Shown here in pieces: positions 9,433-17,994 of a stretch of 64,000 nucleotides of DNA. Position 1 is the stretch's first letter. Each line of letters starts with the position of its first letter. Source of the DNA: Calothrix sp. NIES-2098 (GTDB lineage Bacteria > Cyanobacteriota > Cyanobacteriia > Cyanobacteriales > Nostocaceae). The stretch spans positions 5,583,001-5,647,000 of the forward strand of contig AP018172.1 in assembly GCA_002368175.1 (NCBI GenBank), given 5' to 3'. Below the pieces are notes generated by a model, which was not told the DNA's origin, ran no database searches, and saw nothing but the letters and a program-made list of their open reading frames with translations. The position numbers were made by a program, and so were the translations under genes.

Positions 9433-9709
9433 AAAAAATTTTCTCCTATAAGAGGTTCATACATATTGAGGATAAAATTTTTACAGATTATCTACATCTG
9501 CCAGTGAAAATATATCTACTATTAAAGGTTTCTACTTGCAGGATGATTTCTATGGAAGTTTAACTTCTATCTAGAAGTGTAATGAGTGCAGTCTTAAGTT
9601 TAAAATTAAAGATCGGATTTACTTATTCAATTAGTGGGCAGTAAGTGTAGGGCAGTCATTAGCTAATAATTGTGTTAGTAAAAAGCTGCCTGAGCCTGTG
9701 TTGGCAAAG

Positions 9710-10231
9710 ATGAAACATACCCTTTCAGTTCTGGTAGAAGATGAGGCGGGGGTTCTGTCCCGCATTTCTAGTTTATTTGCTCGTCGCGGTTTTAATATAG
9801 AAAGTCTTGCTGTTGGGCCAGCTGAGCAGGGAGGAGTTTCCCGGATTACGATGGTTGTACCTGGTGACGATCGCGTGATCGAACAACTTACCAAACAACT
9901 ATATAAGTTAGTCAATGTCCTCAAAGTGCAGGACATTACGGAAACTCCCTGCGTTGAGCGAGAATTAATGCTCCTTAAGGTGAACGCTACCAGCAGCAAC
10001 CGTTCAGAAGTGATTGAACTATCACAGATTTTCCGGGCGCGAGTGGTAGATGTGGCAGAAGATTCTCTCACGCTAGAAGTAGTAGGCGATCCCGGTAAGA
10101 TGGTGGCAATTGTTCAGGTGCTGCAAAAATTTGGTTTAAGGGAAATAGCCAGGACTGGCAAAATTGCGCTGACGCGGGAATCGGGTGTAAATACCGAATT
10201 ACTCAAATCTTTAGAAGCAAAGGTGAGTTAA
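9710..10231 (+). CDS. ilvH: Acetolactate synthase small (regulatory) subunit
   Basis: The 173-residue protein matches IlvH. An N-terminal ACT domain starts with MKHTLSVLVEDEAGVLSRIS and contains RRGFNIESLAVGP, and the C-terminal domain contains the segments ERELMLLKVNA and KFGLREIARTGKIALTRE. It binds the catalytic IlvB subunit, raises its activity and confers valine feedback inhibition in branched-chain amino acid synthesis. An upstream in-frame GTG at 9698 exists, but the family N-terminus begins at MKHTLSV, so I place the start at 9710. The large subunit gene is not in this window. Confidence 0.96.
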   Translation: MKHTLSVLVEDEAGVLSRISSLFARRGFNIESLAVGPAEQGGVSRITMVVPGDDRVIEQLTKQLYKLVNVLKVQDITETPCVERELMLLKVNATSSNRSEVIELSQIFRARVVDVAEDSLTLEVVGDPGKMVAIVQVLQKFGLREIARTGKIALTRESGVNTELLKSLEAKVS

Positions 10232-10237
10232 CAACAT

Positions 10238-10428
10238 CTACAAACCCATAGAATGTAAAACCACACGCTCATACAGTTTATCGGGTAAAAGATGTTTGAG
10301 CATGGCATAAATTTTGGCGTCTTGTTCTACGAGATAGCGTGTTTTGGGATGTCTTGCGGTGAGTGCACGGACAACAGCGCGAGCAACAATATCCGCAGGA
10401 ATTCCTTTTGACGCCACGACCTCTTAAC
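10238..10428 (-). pseudogene. Remnant of a short-chain dehydrogenase C-terminus
   Basis: Read leftwards, this stretch encodes a peptide with GIPADIVARAVVRALTARH, then PKTRYLVEQDAKIYAMLKHL and LPDKLYERVV, ending at a stop at 10238-10240. The pattern is the familiar C-terminal segment of SDR oxidoreductases. An in-frame TAA lies just upstream, and no catalytic YxxxK or Rossmann segment remains, so the rest of the gene has been deleted. It lies between ilvH and the pentapeptide-repeat gene, in an otherwise empty 400-base spacer. Confidence 0.7.
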
Positions 10429-10481
10429 TATAAAACTACTTGTTGAGTACAAATGACAGCTTTGCTAGGTCGCACCGTTGT

Positions 10482-10513
10482 CATGATTTTGTAATACCTA
10501 CGTCAAAATCATG
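10482..10513. repeat. Perfect 10-bp inverted repeat
   Basis: CATGATTTTG at 10482-10491 and its exact complement at 10504-10513 flank a 12-base loop. There is no adjacent T-run. It could be a transcriptional hairpin or the relic of the deletion that removed most of the neighbouring SDR gene. Confidence 0.5.
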
Positions 10514-10628
10514 TGTGATATTGAAGTTGGTATTTGGTTACAAAATGCTTTGATTTCGGTTAGAGGTAGGGTTTCCTGCCTTTAACTGATTTTTTCTCTG
10601 ATTTCATCGTCATTAGACCAAACAGTAT

Positions 10629-12881
10629 TTACTTAAGATAAATCAGCAAGTTCAATCCCGGAATGGTACGCGAGAGAGTCCACAACACTAAGGTAATGTA
10701 AAGTAAACCTAGACTCCACTCATACCAGCCAAGTGTCGCGATGATGCTAGGTAGATGTTCATCTCGCATCCGAATATCGTTAAACCCTAATCTCACTAAG
10801 TTATTGAGGCTAAAGTCGTAGTAGTTGAGCCAGTTCCAGCGCCGAGTCCACAACAAAGGCATATATCGTTCGCGAAATGTGGGATTTCTGGGAATGACTG
10901 GTAGGCGTCCAATGAGTAATCGTAATTGGCGCAGAGTTCCGTCTTCTGTGAAGTAAGAAACATCTAATAAATTGTGATAGCGACCTTGCTGGTACAGTCG
11001 CATCAATAAAATTATCGGTACGGGGACAATAATAATTAACAGACACCCTAGTGTAAGCCAAGGTTGTTCGGCACTCCGAAAGATGGCGAATAGACTAAAA
11101 AATTCTAAACAGCTAAAACTCACCAATATAGAAATTGTTTCGTAGTATGTGGGAATAATTGGCACGGGATGCAGACGACGATAACGATCGACTAGCCAAA
11201 ATAGCAAGCCAAAAAAAGCGATCGCAACTCCGCCAACGCCAAATACTAGCCAAATATTTGTACCATAGCCACTCAATAGCAGTAGCACGCTCAAAGCTAA
11301 CCAACTCCAAGCTTGGAGTAACCAGCCACCTAATGAAAGTGGTTCGCTGACAATGATGCGATCGCGCAATTGACCGTAGGTGTCTAAATCAATGTCTGCT
11401 AAAGTTAGTAATTCGCTATTGTTGCGGAATAGTTTAACTTGACGACGCTGGGCGATCGCTTCCGCTTGATTTGCGGAAAAACCTAATCTTTTCAAATTGG
11501 CTAGAGGAGCAGTATTAATATTTGTAGATATCAGACGATGGCCTAATTCCGTCAGTCGCAATCGTTGTTTAGTGTACTCCAGCTGATTAGCATCTGCTAT
11601 TTGCTGTTGCTGACGAAAATTCTGTCCTAAATTACGCAAGACGTTTTGATTTCCTTGTAGGGTAGGAACGCAAAATCTCTTACCAATCTCACCAGAATTA
11701 CCTAAAATTTTTGCTTGATTAGAATTAAAGCTAAGACCAGATACAGCTAAAAATGCTTCCTTTGAAAACTTGGCATCGCTAAAATCTGCGAGATTAAGAA
11801 TGCTCGCACCTTGTAAACTTATAGCTCGCTCAAACTGGGTTTCTCGAAATATCACTGCTTGGTCAAAAGTTGCTTCTGACAATAATAGAAATTGCTCAAA
11901 ATTAGCTTTAGTAAACTGTGCTTGACTCAAAAAATGCACATTAGAAAAATCAGCACTTCCTAGCCATTGCACATTATTAAATTTAGCCAACTGCTTAAAA
12001 TTTACCTGATTGAAGTTGGCAGTATCTTCAAATATACTGTGTTGAAAATCAGCAGTTTCTTGAAATTGGGCTTGCTTAAAACTAGCTTTGTTGAAAAAAA
12101 TACTTCCCTGGAAATTGCTCAAATGTCGGAAAGTAGCACCAGTAAAGCTAACAGCACGGCTGAATCTGGTTTCATTCCAGTTAGTTGGTTGAATAAAAGT
12201 TGCGCTTTGAGCATCTACAGATTGAAGAAAGAAGATATTAGGAAACCATACTTCGCCATTAAAACGAGTTTGTATCAGTGTCAGAGAACCACGAAATACC
12301 GTAAAGTCGCTAGATGCTGCTGATTGCGTTCCTAAAAGCGATCGACAGTCTTTAGAATTGGGTAAAGCAATTGCGAGTGACTGCAAACAAACGAGGCGCA
12401 AACTTTCTAATTGTTCTTGTTCAGTTGAGGTAAAAATAGGTGCAATTTCTTGGGCATAGAGGGGAGTTCTTAATCCTAACTCGTTACCCATAAAATCTCC
12501 TTGAATTACAGAATAACTAAGGTCTAACCCCAAAGGTTTTGCACCAGTTTTTTGTAATTCTTTACGCAGCAATTGATAAAAAGCATCGCGAAAGCTAGCG
12601 TTTTCTGGGCGTAGATCGATTACCATTTGCCGCAAATCTATTGTTAAATTGCCTTCGCGGAGTATTGGCGTACGTACTCGTTCTTGTAAGAGAGCAAGAG
12701 TTAAAGGTGTGCGTTCTAGTGATGTTTGTACAGCAAAAGCTGGTAGAGGAAAGAAGAAAAGAAGACTTAATAAAACGCAGAGGAGCGCAAAGGTTGAACG
12801 CAGAGGTACACAGAGTAATTTCTCTGCGAACCTTTGCGCTTCCCTTGGCGACACTTTGCGTTTCAAAAATAATTTACTCAA
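10629..12881 (-). CDS. Pentapeptide-repeat membrane protein
   Basis: The 750-residue product has a hydrophobic segment ending in FPLPAFAVQ that looks like a signal peptide, although it begins only after about 28 basic residues. A pentapeptide-repeat region follows (about 205-395, with units such as ANFNQVNFKQLAKF and ADFSNVHFL), then a helical region with an HhH-like stretch (about 455-510), and four to six C-terminal transmembrane helices (from about 515). The right-handed beta-helix is likely outside the cytoplasm and the C-terminus anchors it in the membrane. Function is unknown. The first 30 or so codons lie inside an interspersed DNA repeat (12774-12865), so the native start may differ from 12881. 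Confidence 0.78.
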   Translation of the reverse strand: MSKLFLKRKVSPREAQRFAEKLLCVPLRSTFALLCVLLSLLFFFPLPAFAVQTSLERTPLTLALLQERVRTPILREGNLTIDLRQMVIDLRPENASFRDAFYQLLRKELQKTGAKPLGLDLSYSVIQGDFMGNELGLRTPLYAQEIAPIFTSTEQEQLESLRLVCLQSLAIALPNSKDCRSLLGTQSAASSDFTVFRGSLTLIQTRFNGEVWFPNIFFLQSVDAQSATFIQPTNWNETRFSRAVSFTGATFRHLSNFQGSIFFNKASFKQAQFQETADFQHSIFEDTANFNQVNFKQLAKFNNVQWLGSADFSNVHFLSQAQFTKANFEQFLLLSEATFDQAVIFRETQFERAISLQGASILNLADFSDAKFSKEAFLAVSGLSFNSNQAKILGNSGEIGKRFCVPTLQGNQNVLRNLGQNFRQQQQIADANQLEYTKQRLRLTELGHRLISTNINTAPLANLKRLGFSANQAEAIAQRRQVKLFRNNSELLTLADIDLDTYGQLRDRIIVSEPLSLGGWLLQAWSWLALSVLLLLSGYGTNIWLVFGVGGVAIAFFGLLFWLVDRYRRLHPVPIIPTYYETISILVSFSCLEFFSLFAIFRSAEQPWLTLGCLLIIIVPVPIILLMRLYQQGRYHNLLDVSYFTEDGTLRQLRLLIGRLPVIPRNPTFRERYMPLLWTRRWNWLNYYDFSLNNLVRLGFNDIRMRDEHLPSIIATLGWYEWSLGLLYITLVLWTLSRTIPGLNLLIYLK
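12774..12865. repeat. Interspersed CGCAGAGG-type repeat overlapping a gene start
   Basis: The segment contains imperfect direct and inverted copies of ACGCAGAGG, GCGCAAAGG and TCTCTGCG. This composition resembles the dispersed elements common in intergenic DNA of heterocystous cyanobacteria. Here it overlaps the 5' end of the pentapeptide-repeat gene and encodes its basic N-terminal extension. Confidence 0.6.
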
Positions 12882-12892
12882 ATTGTTTTTAA

Positions 12893-13900
12893 CTATTCAT
12901 TGCTAATCAGCAGAACAATTTTACCTGTGATAGACCCAGTTTCAAGTAATTGATGTGCTTTAGCTGCTTCTTCTAAAGGGAATTTATGGCTGACATGGAT
13001 TTTTAACTTACCTTGATCGATCCAAGTCGCGCACTGTTGGAGAATTTCGGCATGGTGCTGAAGTCCCTCCACGATTCCTTGCAACATCGGTGTCAACATC
13101 AATTCCAAACCAATGCGAAGATTACGGTTTCTCGCAACTTTCCAAATAGTATTAGCACTTGGTTCGAGAATTGTCACAATATCACCATATACCCGCACGG
13201 CTGGGAAGGTTTTGTGAAAGGTTTCTCCACCTACAGTGTCGAAGGCCAAATCTACACCTTCACCATTAGTCCAATCTAAAGCGGCTTGTACAAAGTCAGT
13301 TTGTTTATAAAAAATTACCTCATCAGCACCTAGTTGTTTAACAAAGTTAGCCTTATCTTCCGAACCGACTGTAGTAGCAACATTAGCACCTTTGAGTTTT
13401 GCGAGTTGAATGGCTACATGGCCAACTCCACCAGCACCAGCATGAATTAAAACGTTTTCTCTGGGTTCCAGTCGTCCTCGTTCGTATAAAGCTTCCCAAG
13501 CAGTAATTAGTACTAAAGGTGCGGCTGCGGCTTCAGCAAAGGATACGGAAGCGGGTTTATGCGCAACAAAGCGCTCATCAACAACAGTATATTCAGCATA
13601 ATTACCTTGATGTGCGCCTAAGCCGCCATAGCAAAAATACACCGCATCGCCTGGTCGAAAGCGCTGTACGCCAGCACCGACAGCTTCAACTACACCTGCA
13701 CCATCGCATCCGAGAATAGCAGGCATTTGTTCGGGGTAGAAAGTACCGCGTTGGCGAAGTTTTGTATCAATGGGATTTATACCAGCTGCTACCAAGCGTA
13801 CTAAAAGTTCAGTATCTCCTACAGGAACACCAGGGTTTGTGATTTCTTGTAGTTGTAGCACCTCAGGGCTACCTGCTGCTGTCATTAAGACTGCTTTCAT
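12893..13900 (-). CDS. Zinc-independent medium-chain dehydrogenase/quinone oxidoreductase
   Basis: The 335-residue protein has a GroES-like N-terminal domain (about 25-115, with AAGINPIDTKLRQRG and GDAVYFCYGG) and a Rossmann domain whose nucleotide loop is HAGAGGVGHVAIQLAK starting at about residue 153. The structural and catalytic zinc cysteines of classical alcohol dehydrogenases are missing, which places it with the quinone oxidoreductase branch that uses NADPH. The substrate is unknown; reactive carbonyls or quinones are usual. GGAGGA-like sequence precedes the ATG at 13900. It ends 11 bases before the start of the pentapeptide-repeat gene, so co-transcription is possible. Confidence 0.9.
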   Translation of the reverse strand: MKAVLMTAAGSPEVLQLQEITNPGVPVGDTELLVRLVAAGINPIDTKLRQRGTFYPEQMPAILGCDGAGVVEAVGAGVQRFRPGDAVYFCYGGLGAHQGNYAEYTVVDERFVAHKPASVSFAEAAAAPLVLITAWEALYERGRLEPRENVLIHAGAGGVGHVAIQLAKLKGANVATTVGSEDKANFVKQLGADEVIFYKQTDFVQAALDWTNGEGVDLAFDTVGGETFHKTFPAVRVYGDIVTILEPSANTIWKVARNRNLRIGLELMLTPMLQGIVEGLQHHAEILQQCATWIDQGKLKIHVSHKFPLEEAAKAHQLLETGSITGKIVLLISNE

Positions 13901-14019
13901 AACTCTTTCCTCCTGGCTTAAGCTAGATCCACGCTCATTTGCAACTTTAGCTTAAGAGGGAGTAGGGAGCGATCGCTTTTATTCAAGTGTTTCAGTACTT
14001 TATCGATAACACCATAAAA

Positions 14020-14601
14020 CTACCGATGCATCAGCGATTGAATTTGCTGTGTAGTTTGTAATGGTGCATCTGGACTGCGGTTGAGTGCCGTGACTGTGAC
14101 ACCTAAAGCCGAAAGCGCGGCTATGGAAACCCCAACTAGCCATCTGACTTGCTGACGCAAATATTTAATTTCTCGGCTCATGTTATCTACTTCTAGCTGG
14201 GAATAGGGTTTGACTTCTGAAATTTCCACAGCAACTTTTTGAGGTAGATCTGTGGGGTCTTCAAAAGCAACCTTGGTTTCCAGCCACTTAGCAATTAACT
14301 CAGGACAATTTTTTTTAAACCAATGCCATGCAATAATTCTAAATACAGGCTTAGACATTTTGGCGATTTGTTTCATTGTCCGGTTTAAAGGACGCGATCG
14401 CAGCCTGCGGTTAATTAAGTTTACGGAACCAACATCATATAGACAATCAATAATTAGCTTAATAGTCGCTTCTTCACTATTAGCTAAATTTTGTAGTAAA
14501 AGGTTAACATCTTGCATTCTTTCTGCTGCAAGACGCTGATGAGCTAATCTCTCAGGAGATATTAGTGGTTGAGGCAGATTATTTCTGGTAACTATCGTCA
14601 T
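14020..14601 (-). CDS. Hypothetical protein with one C-terminal membrane helix
   Basis: The 193-residue protein is mostly helical and basic in its middle (residues 60-110), with one convincing transmembrane segment near the C-terminus (WLVGVSIAALSALGVTVTAL, about 153-172) preceded by an amphipathic or coiled-coil stretch. There is no signal peptide, so the bulk is probably cytoplasmic with a tail anchor. I do not recognise the family. It lies between the quinone oxidoreductase-like gene and a long spacer, transcribed on its own. Confidence 0.6.
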   Translation of the reverse strand: MTIVTRNNLPQPLISPERLAHQRLAAERMQDVNLLLQNLANSEEATIKLIIDCLYDVGSVNLINRRLRSRPLNRTMKQIAKMSKPVFRIIAWHWFKKNCPELIAKWLETKVAFEDPTDLPQKVAVEISEVKPYSQLEVDNMSREIKYLRQQVRWLVGVSIAALSALGVTVTALNRSPDAPLQTTQQIQSLMHR

Positions 14602-15408
14602 ACGGGTATCTTAAAATTTTGAGATATTAAATTATGAGTGTCTTAAGTCAGAGATTTTAGCTATCAGAATCAAAATTACTAGAGCAAGTTTTTATTAAAT
14701 TCATATCCCCCATTAGATGTAATGCAAGCAGTTTTTGTTGGGAAAGTATAATTTTCTATGACGATAAATTTAACTATCTTTAAAAATTCGATTTATGATT
14801 GCTGATAGTGAAAGCAATCTAAACTAATCAAGCCTTGATTTAAGCTGTTTGCGACCGAAATCATTAACTGAAATTGGTTAATCTTAATTTGATATGAACA
14901 ACTGTACTGCTATTACTCATAAATATTCAAGATACCAAAGAATAAATTATGTCAACTGGAAATATAAATTGGTAGGGATAGCATCCTAATACTTTTGATA
15001 GAAGTGATTTTGATCCTATGGTAGACGTTGAGGAAAATCGCAAAAGTTATTCTTAGTCAAAGTTACCTCGACGTATAGCAAACCGTCGTGGGGGTTTTTA
15101 CGAGGGTGCAGAAATAGCGATCCTAATAATGCTGATTCCATCAGTCCATTACCAAGCTCATACTCAAAGCAGAAATTTTTCAGAAGATCGAGATAATTAT
15201 GAATCTAGTGTGAATCTTCATCTTGCCTAAATATCGCTGAAAACTGCCTAGGCTTTTTCTTAATCTCATTTATTCCCATGTTTTCAGACCTTAGGGTCTT
15301 TAATCTGTAGTGCCTAAAAATACTGAATTTAGTAGCAGATTGAGTTGCCAACGGCGTTATTGACAATCTCTCAACCACAGAAATCTAGACCATTTAAGGA
15401 TAATAATC
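14602..15408. other. 800-base spacer with a decayed small gene
   Basis: The right-hand part carries the interrupted frame described at 14949-15230 and the leader of the Thr/Gly-repeat gene, with a plausible ribosome binding site AAGGATAA about ten bases before its ATG. The left 350 bases are AT-rich and show nothing I can name. Confidence 0.45.
14949..15230 (+). pseudogene. Decayed small gene interrupted by three TAG codons
   Basis: One frame running from ATG at 14949 to TAA at 15228-15230 reads like protein throughout (MSTGNINW, then HPNTFDRSDFDPMVDVEENR, then SKLPRRIANRRGGFYEGAEI) but is interrupted by TAG at 14973, 14979 and 15054. The composition, rich in D/E and then R/G, and the preserved frame argue for a real ancestral gene of about 93 codons. 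All three breaks are amber codons. I do not know the family. Decay is the simplest explanation; coincidence remains possible. Confidence 0.45.
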
Positions 15409-16098
15409 ATGAGACCTTTGAATTTATCTAAATATGTTTTGGCTGGTATCTTTGCTCTGAGTTTTACTGCTGTACCTTTATCTATGTCCGTTTCTGCCCA
15501 AACAGGTTCTTCTGGCGGTAGTTCTTCAGGTAGTAGTACAGGCAGCACAGGCTCTACAGGGACTACAGGTACAGGTAGCAGCACAGGTGGTACTACTGGT
15601 CTAGGCACAGGTGGCAGCACAGGTGGTACTACTGGTCTAGGTACAGGTAGTAGCACAGGTACCACGGGCACAGGTAGTAGCACAGGTACTACGGGTACAG
15701 GTAGCAGCACAGGTGGTACTAATGGTCTAGGCACAGGTGGCAGCACAGGTACTACGGGTACAGGTAGTAGCACAGGTACTACAGGTACAGGTAGCAGCAC
15801 AGGCACTACAGGCACAGGTAGCAGCACAGATACTACAGGTACAGGCACCACAGGTACTGACACGACCACAGGTACTACAGGTACTGGTACTGACACAACT
15901 ACAGGAACTAGTACCACAACTAACCCTTCTGTGCGAGGAACTAGCGATGTAAGAGGCGATCGCGGTTTTGACTGGGGTTGGTTAGGATTACTTGGTTTAG
16001 CGGGTTTAGCTGGTTTAGCTCGTAATCGCGAAAAACCCCGCGCTTATACAGATCCCAATCAAACTACAGGCACAGGTTCCGGCTCAACAAGATATTAA
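15409..16098 (+). CDS. Thr/Gly/Ser-repeat exported protein with WGxxGxxG C-terminal motif
   Basis: The 229-residue protein starts with a classical signal peptide (residues 1-31, cleavage after SMSVSAQ), then about 130 residues of low-complexity repeats built from TGTGSSTGTTGTGSSTGG-like units, then DRGFDWGWLGLLGLAGLAGL followed by the basic RNREKPR. This glycine/tryptophan tail matches the WGxxGxxG putative sorting motif and looks like a C-terminal membrane anchor with a positive stop. The middle region is likely an extended, possibly glycosylated stalk at the cell surface. The DNA repeat has a codon-multiple period, so its length probably varies between strains. A strong terminator follows. 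Confidence 0.8.
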   Translation: MRPLNLSKYVLAGIFALSFTAVPLSMSVSAQTGSSGGSSSGSSTGSTGSTGTTGTGSSTGGTTGLGTGGSTGGTTGLGTGSSTGTTGTGSSTGTTGTGSSTGGTNGLGTGGSTGTTGTGSSTGTTGTGSSTGTTGTGSSTDTTGTGTTGTDTTTGTTGTGTDTTTGTSTTTNPSVRGTSDVRGDRGFDWGWLGLLGLAGLAGLARNREKPRAYTDPNQTTGTGSGSTRY

Positions 16099-16143
16099 TG
16101 ATTAGCTGACAAGTATCTCGCATTCTTGAGCATTTCCTAAATA

Positions 16144-16170
16144 AAGCCCTCACTGTGATAGTGAGGGCTT
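16144..16170 (+). terminator. Terminator after the Thr/Gly-repeat gene
   Basis: AAGCCCTCACT at 16144-16154 pairs perfectly with its complement at 16160-16170 around a five-base loop, 46 bases after the stop of the surface-protein gene and before the end of the convergent membrane-protein gene. Confidence 0.75.
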
Positions 16171-16210
16171 CTCTCGATCGATTGTCATGGATTGTAGGGG
16201 CGATCGCGTT

Positions 16211-16894
16211 TTAATAAGCAGTAGTTACTGTAGCGTTGTATTCTTGGAGTTCAGTTTCTCGTAAAGATGGGCGCAAACAAAGATAAATTAAAGGGCCAAA
16301 TAAAGGAACAAGCGCAACACTCCAAAAAATCCAGCCATCCTTAAGACCTCGACGTGCCATGTCATCATCAAATAGTGAAGTCAATGGAAATACCAGGCAC
16401 ATCAGACAAAAATCGATACTAATGAGATGAACGAAAGGCCGTGAAAAAAACTGTTGAACATAATCTTGCCAGTTTCCTGCAATTCCTGCATAAGCCAACA
16501 GTCCCATCGTAGTGCCTAGTAGGATAACTCCTGTTTTGCGTTGTTCAAGAATTGAAAGCCACTTATCTATTGGCCCAGAGAACTCTTGATTTGATTGACG
16601 AAAAATTAAATAAGGCAAAAGGCAAATTACTCCCGTAAAATTTGAGCCAATGAAATATGGCCAAGCGCGAAAGTTTTGCATTCTGCCATCAGCAAACATC
16701 AAACAAGCGTAGATCATAGGCCAGATGCCCATCAGCCAGAAAATCGTGGGAACGATCGCGTTGAGTTCTCCCAATTGAAAGGTTAACAACTTCCACGCTA
16801 ACGACCATGTATCAGCTTGATCTAGTGGAGCCAACCAGATCGTGTAAGCCACAAATCCCAACCAAATCAAAACAAGAATGATTTTTCTAGACAT
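16211..16894 (-). CDS. Polytopic membrane protein of unknown function
   Basis: The 227-residue protein has about six transmembrane segments: near 5-22, 46-66, 80-102, 121-139, 155-172 and 190-207. A conserved-looking acidic loop DDDMARRGLKDGWIFW precedes the last one. The pattern recalls a family shared by cyanobacteria and chloroplasts, but I cannot name it with confidence. There are no catalytic motifs. It starts at ATG 16894 and follows the same direction as the DUF4142 gene, 40 bases downstream of that gene's stop, so the two may be co-transcribed. Confidence 0.75.
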   Translation of the reverse strand: MSRKIILVLIWLGFVAYTIWLAPLDQADTWSLAWKLLTFQLGELNAIVPTIFWLMGIWPMIYACLMFADGRMQNFRAWPYFIGSNFTGVICLLPYLIFRQSNQEFSGPIDKWLSILEQRKTGVILLGTTMGLLAYAGIAGNWQDYVQQFFSRPFVHLISIDFCLMCLVFPLTSLFDDDMARRGLKDGWIFWSVALVPLFGPLIYLCLRPSLRETELQEYNATVTTAY

Positions 16895-16934
16895 AACGGC
16901 AAACTGGCTATGAAATCTACAACTGTAGTAATCG

Positions 16935-17609
16935 TTAACGTCTTGCTGTCATCTTTTGAGCCATCTGTAAGTGTTGAGCAACAAGTGGTGAAATTTGATT
17001 TGCAAAACCTCTCAAATCCGGATCTTGTCCATTTTGTAGGTACTTTTGGTACTCAGCTAAGGTTTTTTGATGAGCTTGAGTTTGTCCTTGCAGATATGCT
17101 TGGTTGAAAGTATTACCAGAGGCTTTTTGCAGGTTTGTCAACAAGGCTTTATTTTCTGGGCCAATATCTGTCGGTAGAGTGAAGTTTTTATTTTTTGCGA
17201 TCGCAGCCAGTTTTTTGCTGGAAGCTGTATGTTGTTGAATCATTTGCTGTGCATAGTTACGAACAGCTTTGTTTCGTGACTTTCGTAGTGCTAGCTGACT
17301 GGTTTGAATTTCGGTCAAGTCACTTTGCGCTGCTTTAGTCATGAATTCTGCATCCAGTGTAGTTACTGAAGTATTACCATCCGTAGACCCTTGGTTGGGT
17401 GTGGAACTTCCAGGAGAAATCGGTGTAGAGGTATTCTGAGCCAAAATGTAATGGCTAGAAGTGTTATTAACATCATTCAAATTAGCTTGTGCTAATCCTG
17501 GAAGACTAATAAAAGCAGCAACTCCGAGAAAGCTACCAATAATCTTTTTGAAACCCTTTGTGCGATTCAGCATATGCATTGATATTGCTCTGTTTGAAAC
17601 TTTGAACAA
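16935..17609 (-). CDS. DUF4142 family exported protein
   Basis: The 224-residue protein has an N-terminal signal peptide ending near PGLAQA (about residues 20-42), a Ser/Thr/Pro-rich linker, and a DUF4142 domain (about 85-222). The domain contains DAEFMTKAAQSDLTEIQTSQ, AVRNYAQQMIQQH and the terminal LVAQHLQMAQ helix. DUF4142 proteins are predicted four-helix, ferritin-like exported proteins of unknown function. The ATG at 17609 gives a rather long n-region; an internal ATG (MHMLNRTKGFKK) would give a more standard signal peptide and may be the true start. Confidence 0.85.
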   Translation of the reverse strand: MFKVSNRAISMHMLNRTKGFKKIIGSFLGVAAFISLPGLAQANLNDVNNTSSHYILAQNTSTPISPGSSTPNQGSTDGNTSVTTLDAEFMTKAAQSDLTEIQTSQLALRKSRNKAVRNYAQQMIQQHTASSKKLAAIAKNKNFTLPTDIGPENKALLTNLQKASGNTFNQAYLQGQTQAHQKTLAEYQKYLQNGQDPDLRGFANQISPLVAQHLQMAQKMTARR

Positions 17610-17994
17610 TGATGATTGCCATCAAGCCTACCTTTGGTGAATTGGTGAAATCGCTTCCTTGAGGAAACTTTCACCTGTTCGCCATCGGACATTTACCATC
17701 GACTCAATTTGTATTTGCTTACGATCGCAAAGGTAACTACTGAGGCAGAAGTTTTCCTTCCGCCTCAGGAATAGCTTTCCCTTCCATCTATGGAGGTACT
17801 CTCAAGTTATCAAGAATCTCTCCTCAAAACTTGACTACGTTCTTCAAAGCTTTTCACAATCCAACATGATATTAGGCTGTTGCGATTAACTTCAACAATC
17901 CACTTGGAGCAAAAACATTACGATAGAAAGTTAATTGCTCAGTTTTGAGGTAACACTGCCTCTATGACCGCGGTGAATCTAGGTGACATTTTCT
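17610..17994. other. Spacer upstream of the DUF4142 gene, with a hairpin
   Basis: The 385-base spacer contains an imperfect stem-loop at 17740-17768 (CTGAGGC and AGAAG pairing with CTTC and GCCTCAG), which could be a leader structure of the leftward DUF4142 transcript or the terminator of the EthD gene behind it. No gene is visible. Confidence 0.45.

Noticed and set aside
9698..9709. GTG start four codons upstream in ilvH
   Set aside because: The family N-terminus begins at MKHTLSV, so the extra residues are unlikely to be translated.
15357..15917. Leftward frame of 186 codons rich in Val and Pro opposite the Thr/Gly-repeat gene
   Set aside because: It is the antisense shadow of the codon-periodic repeat in a gene with a good signal peptide, anchor and terminator on the plus strand.
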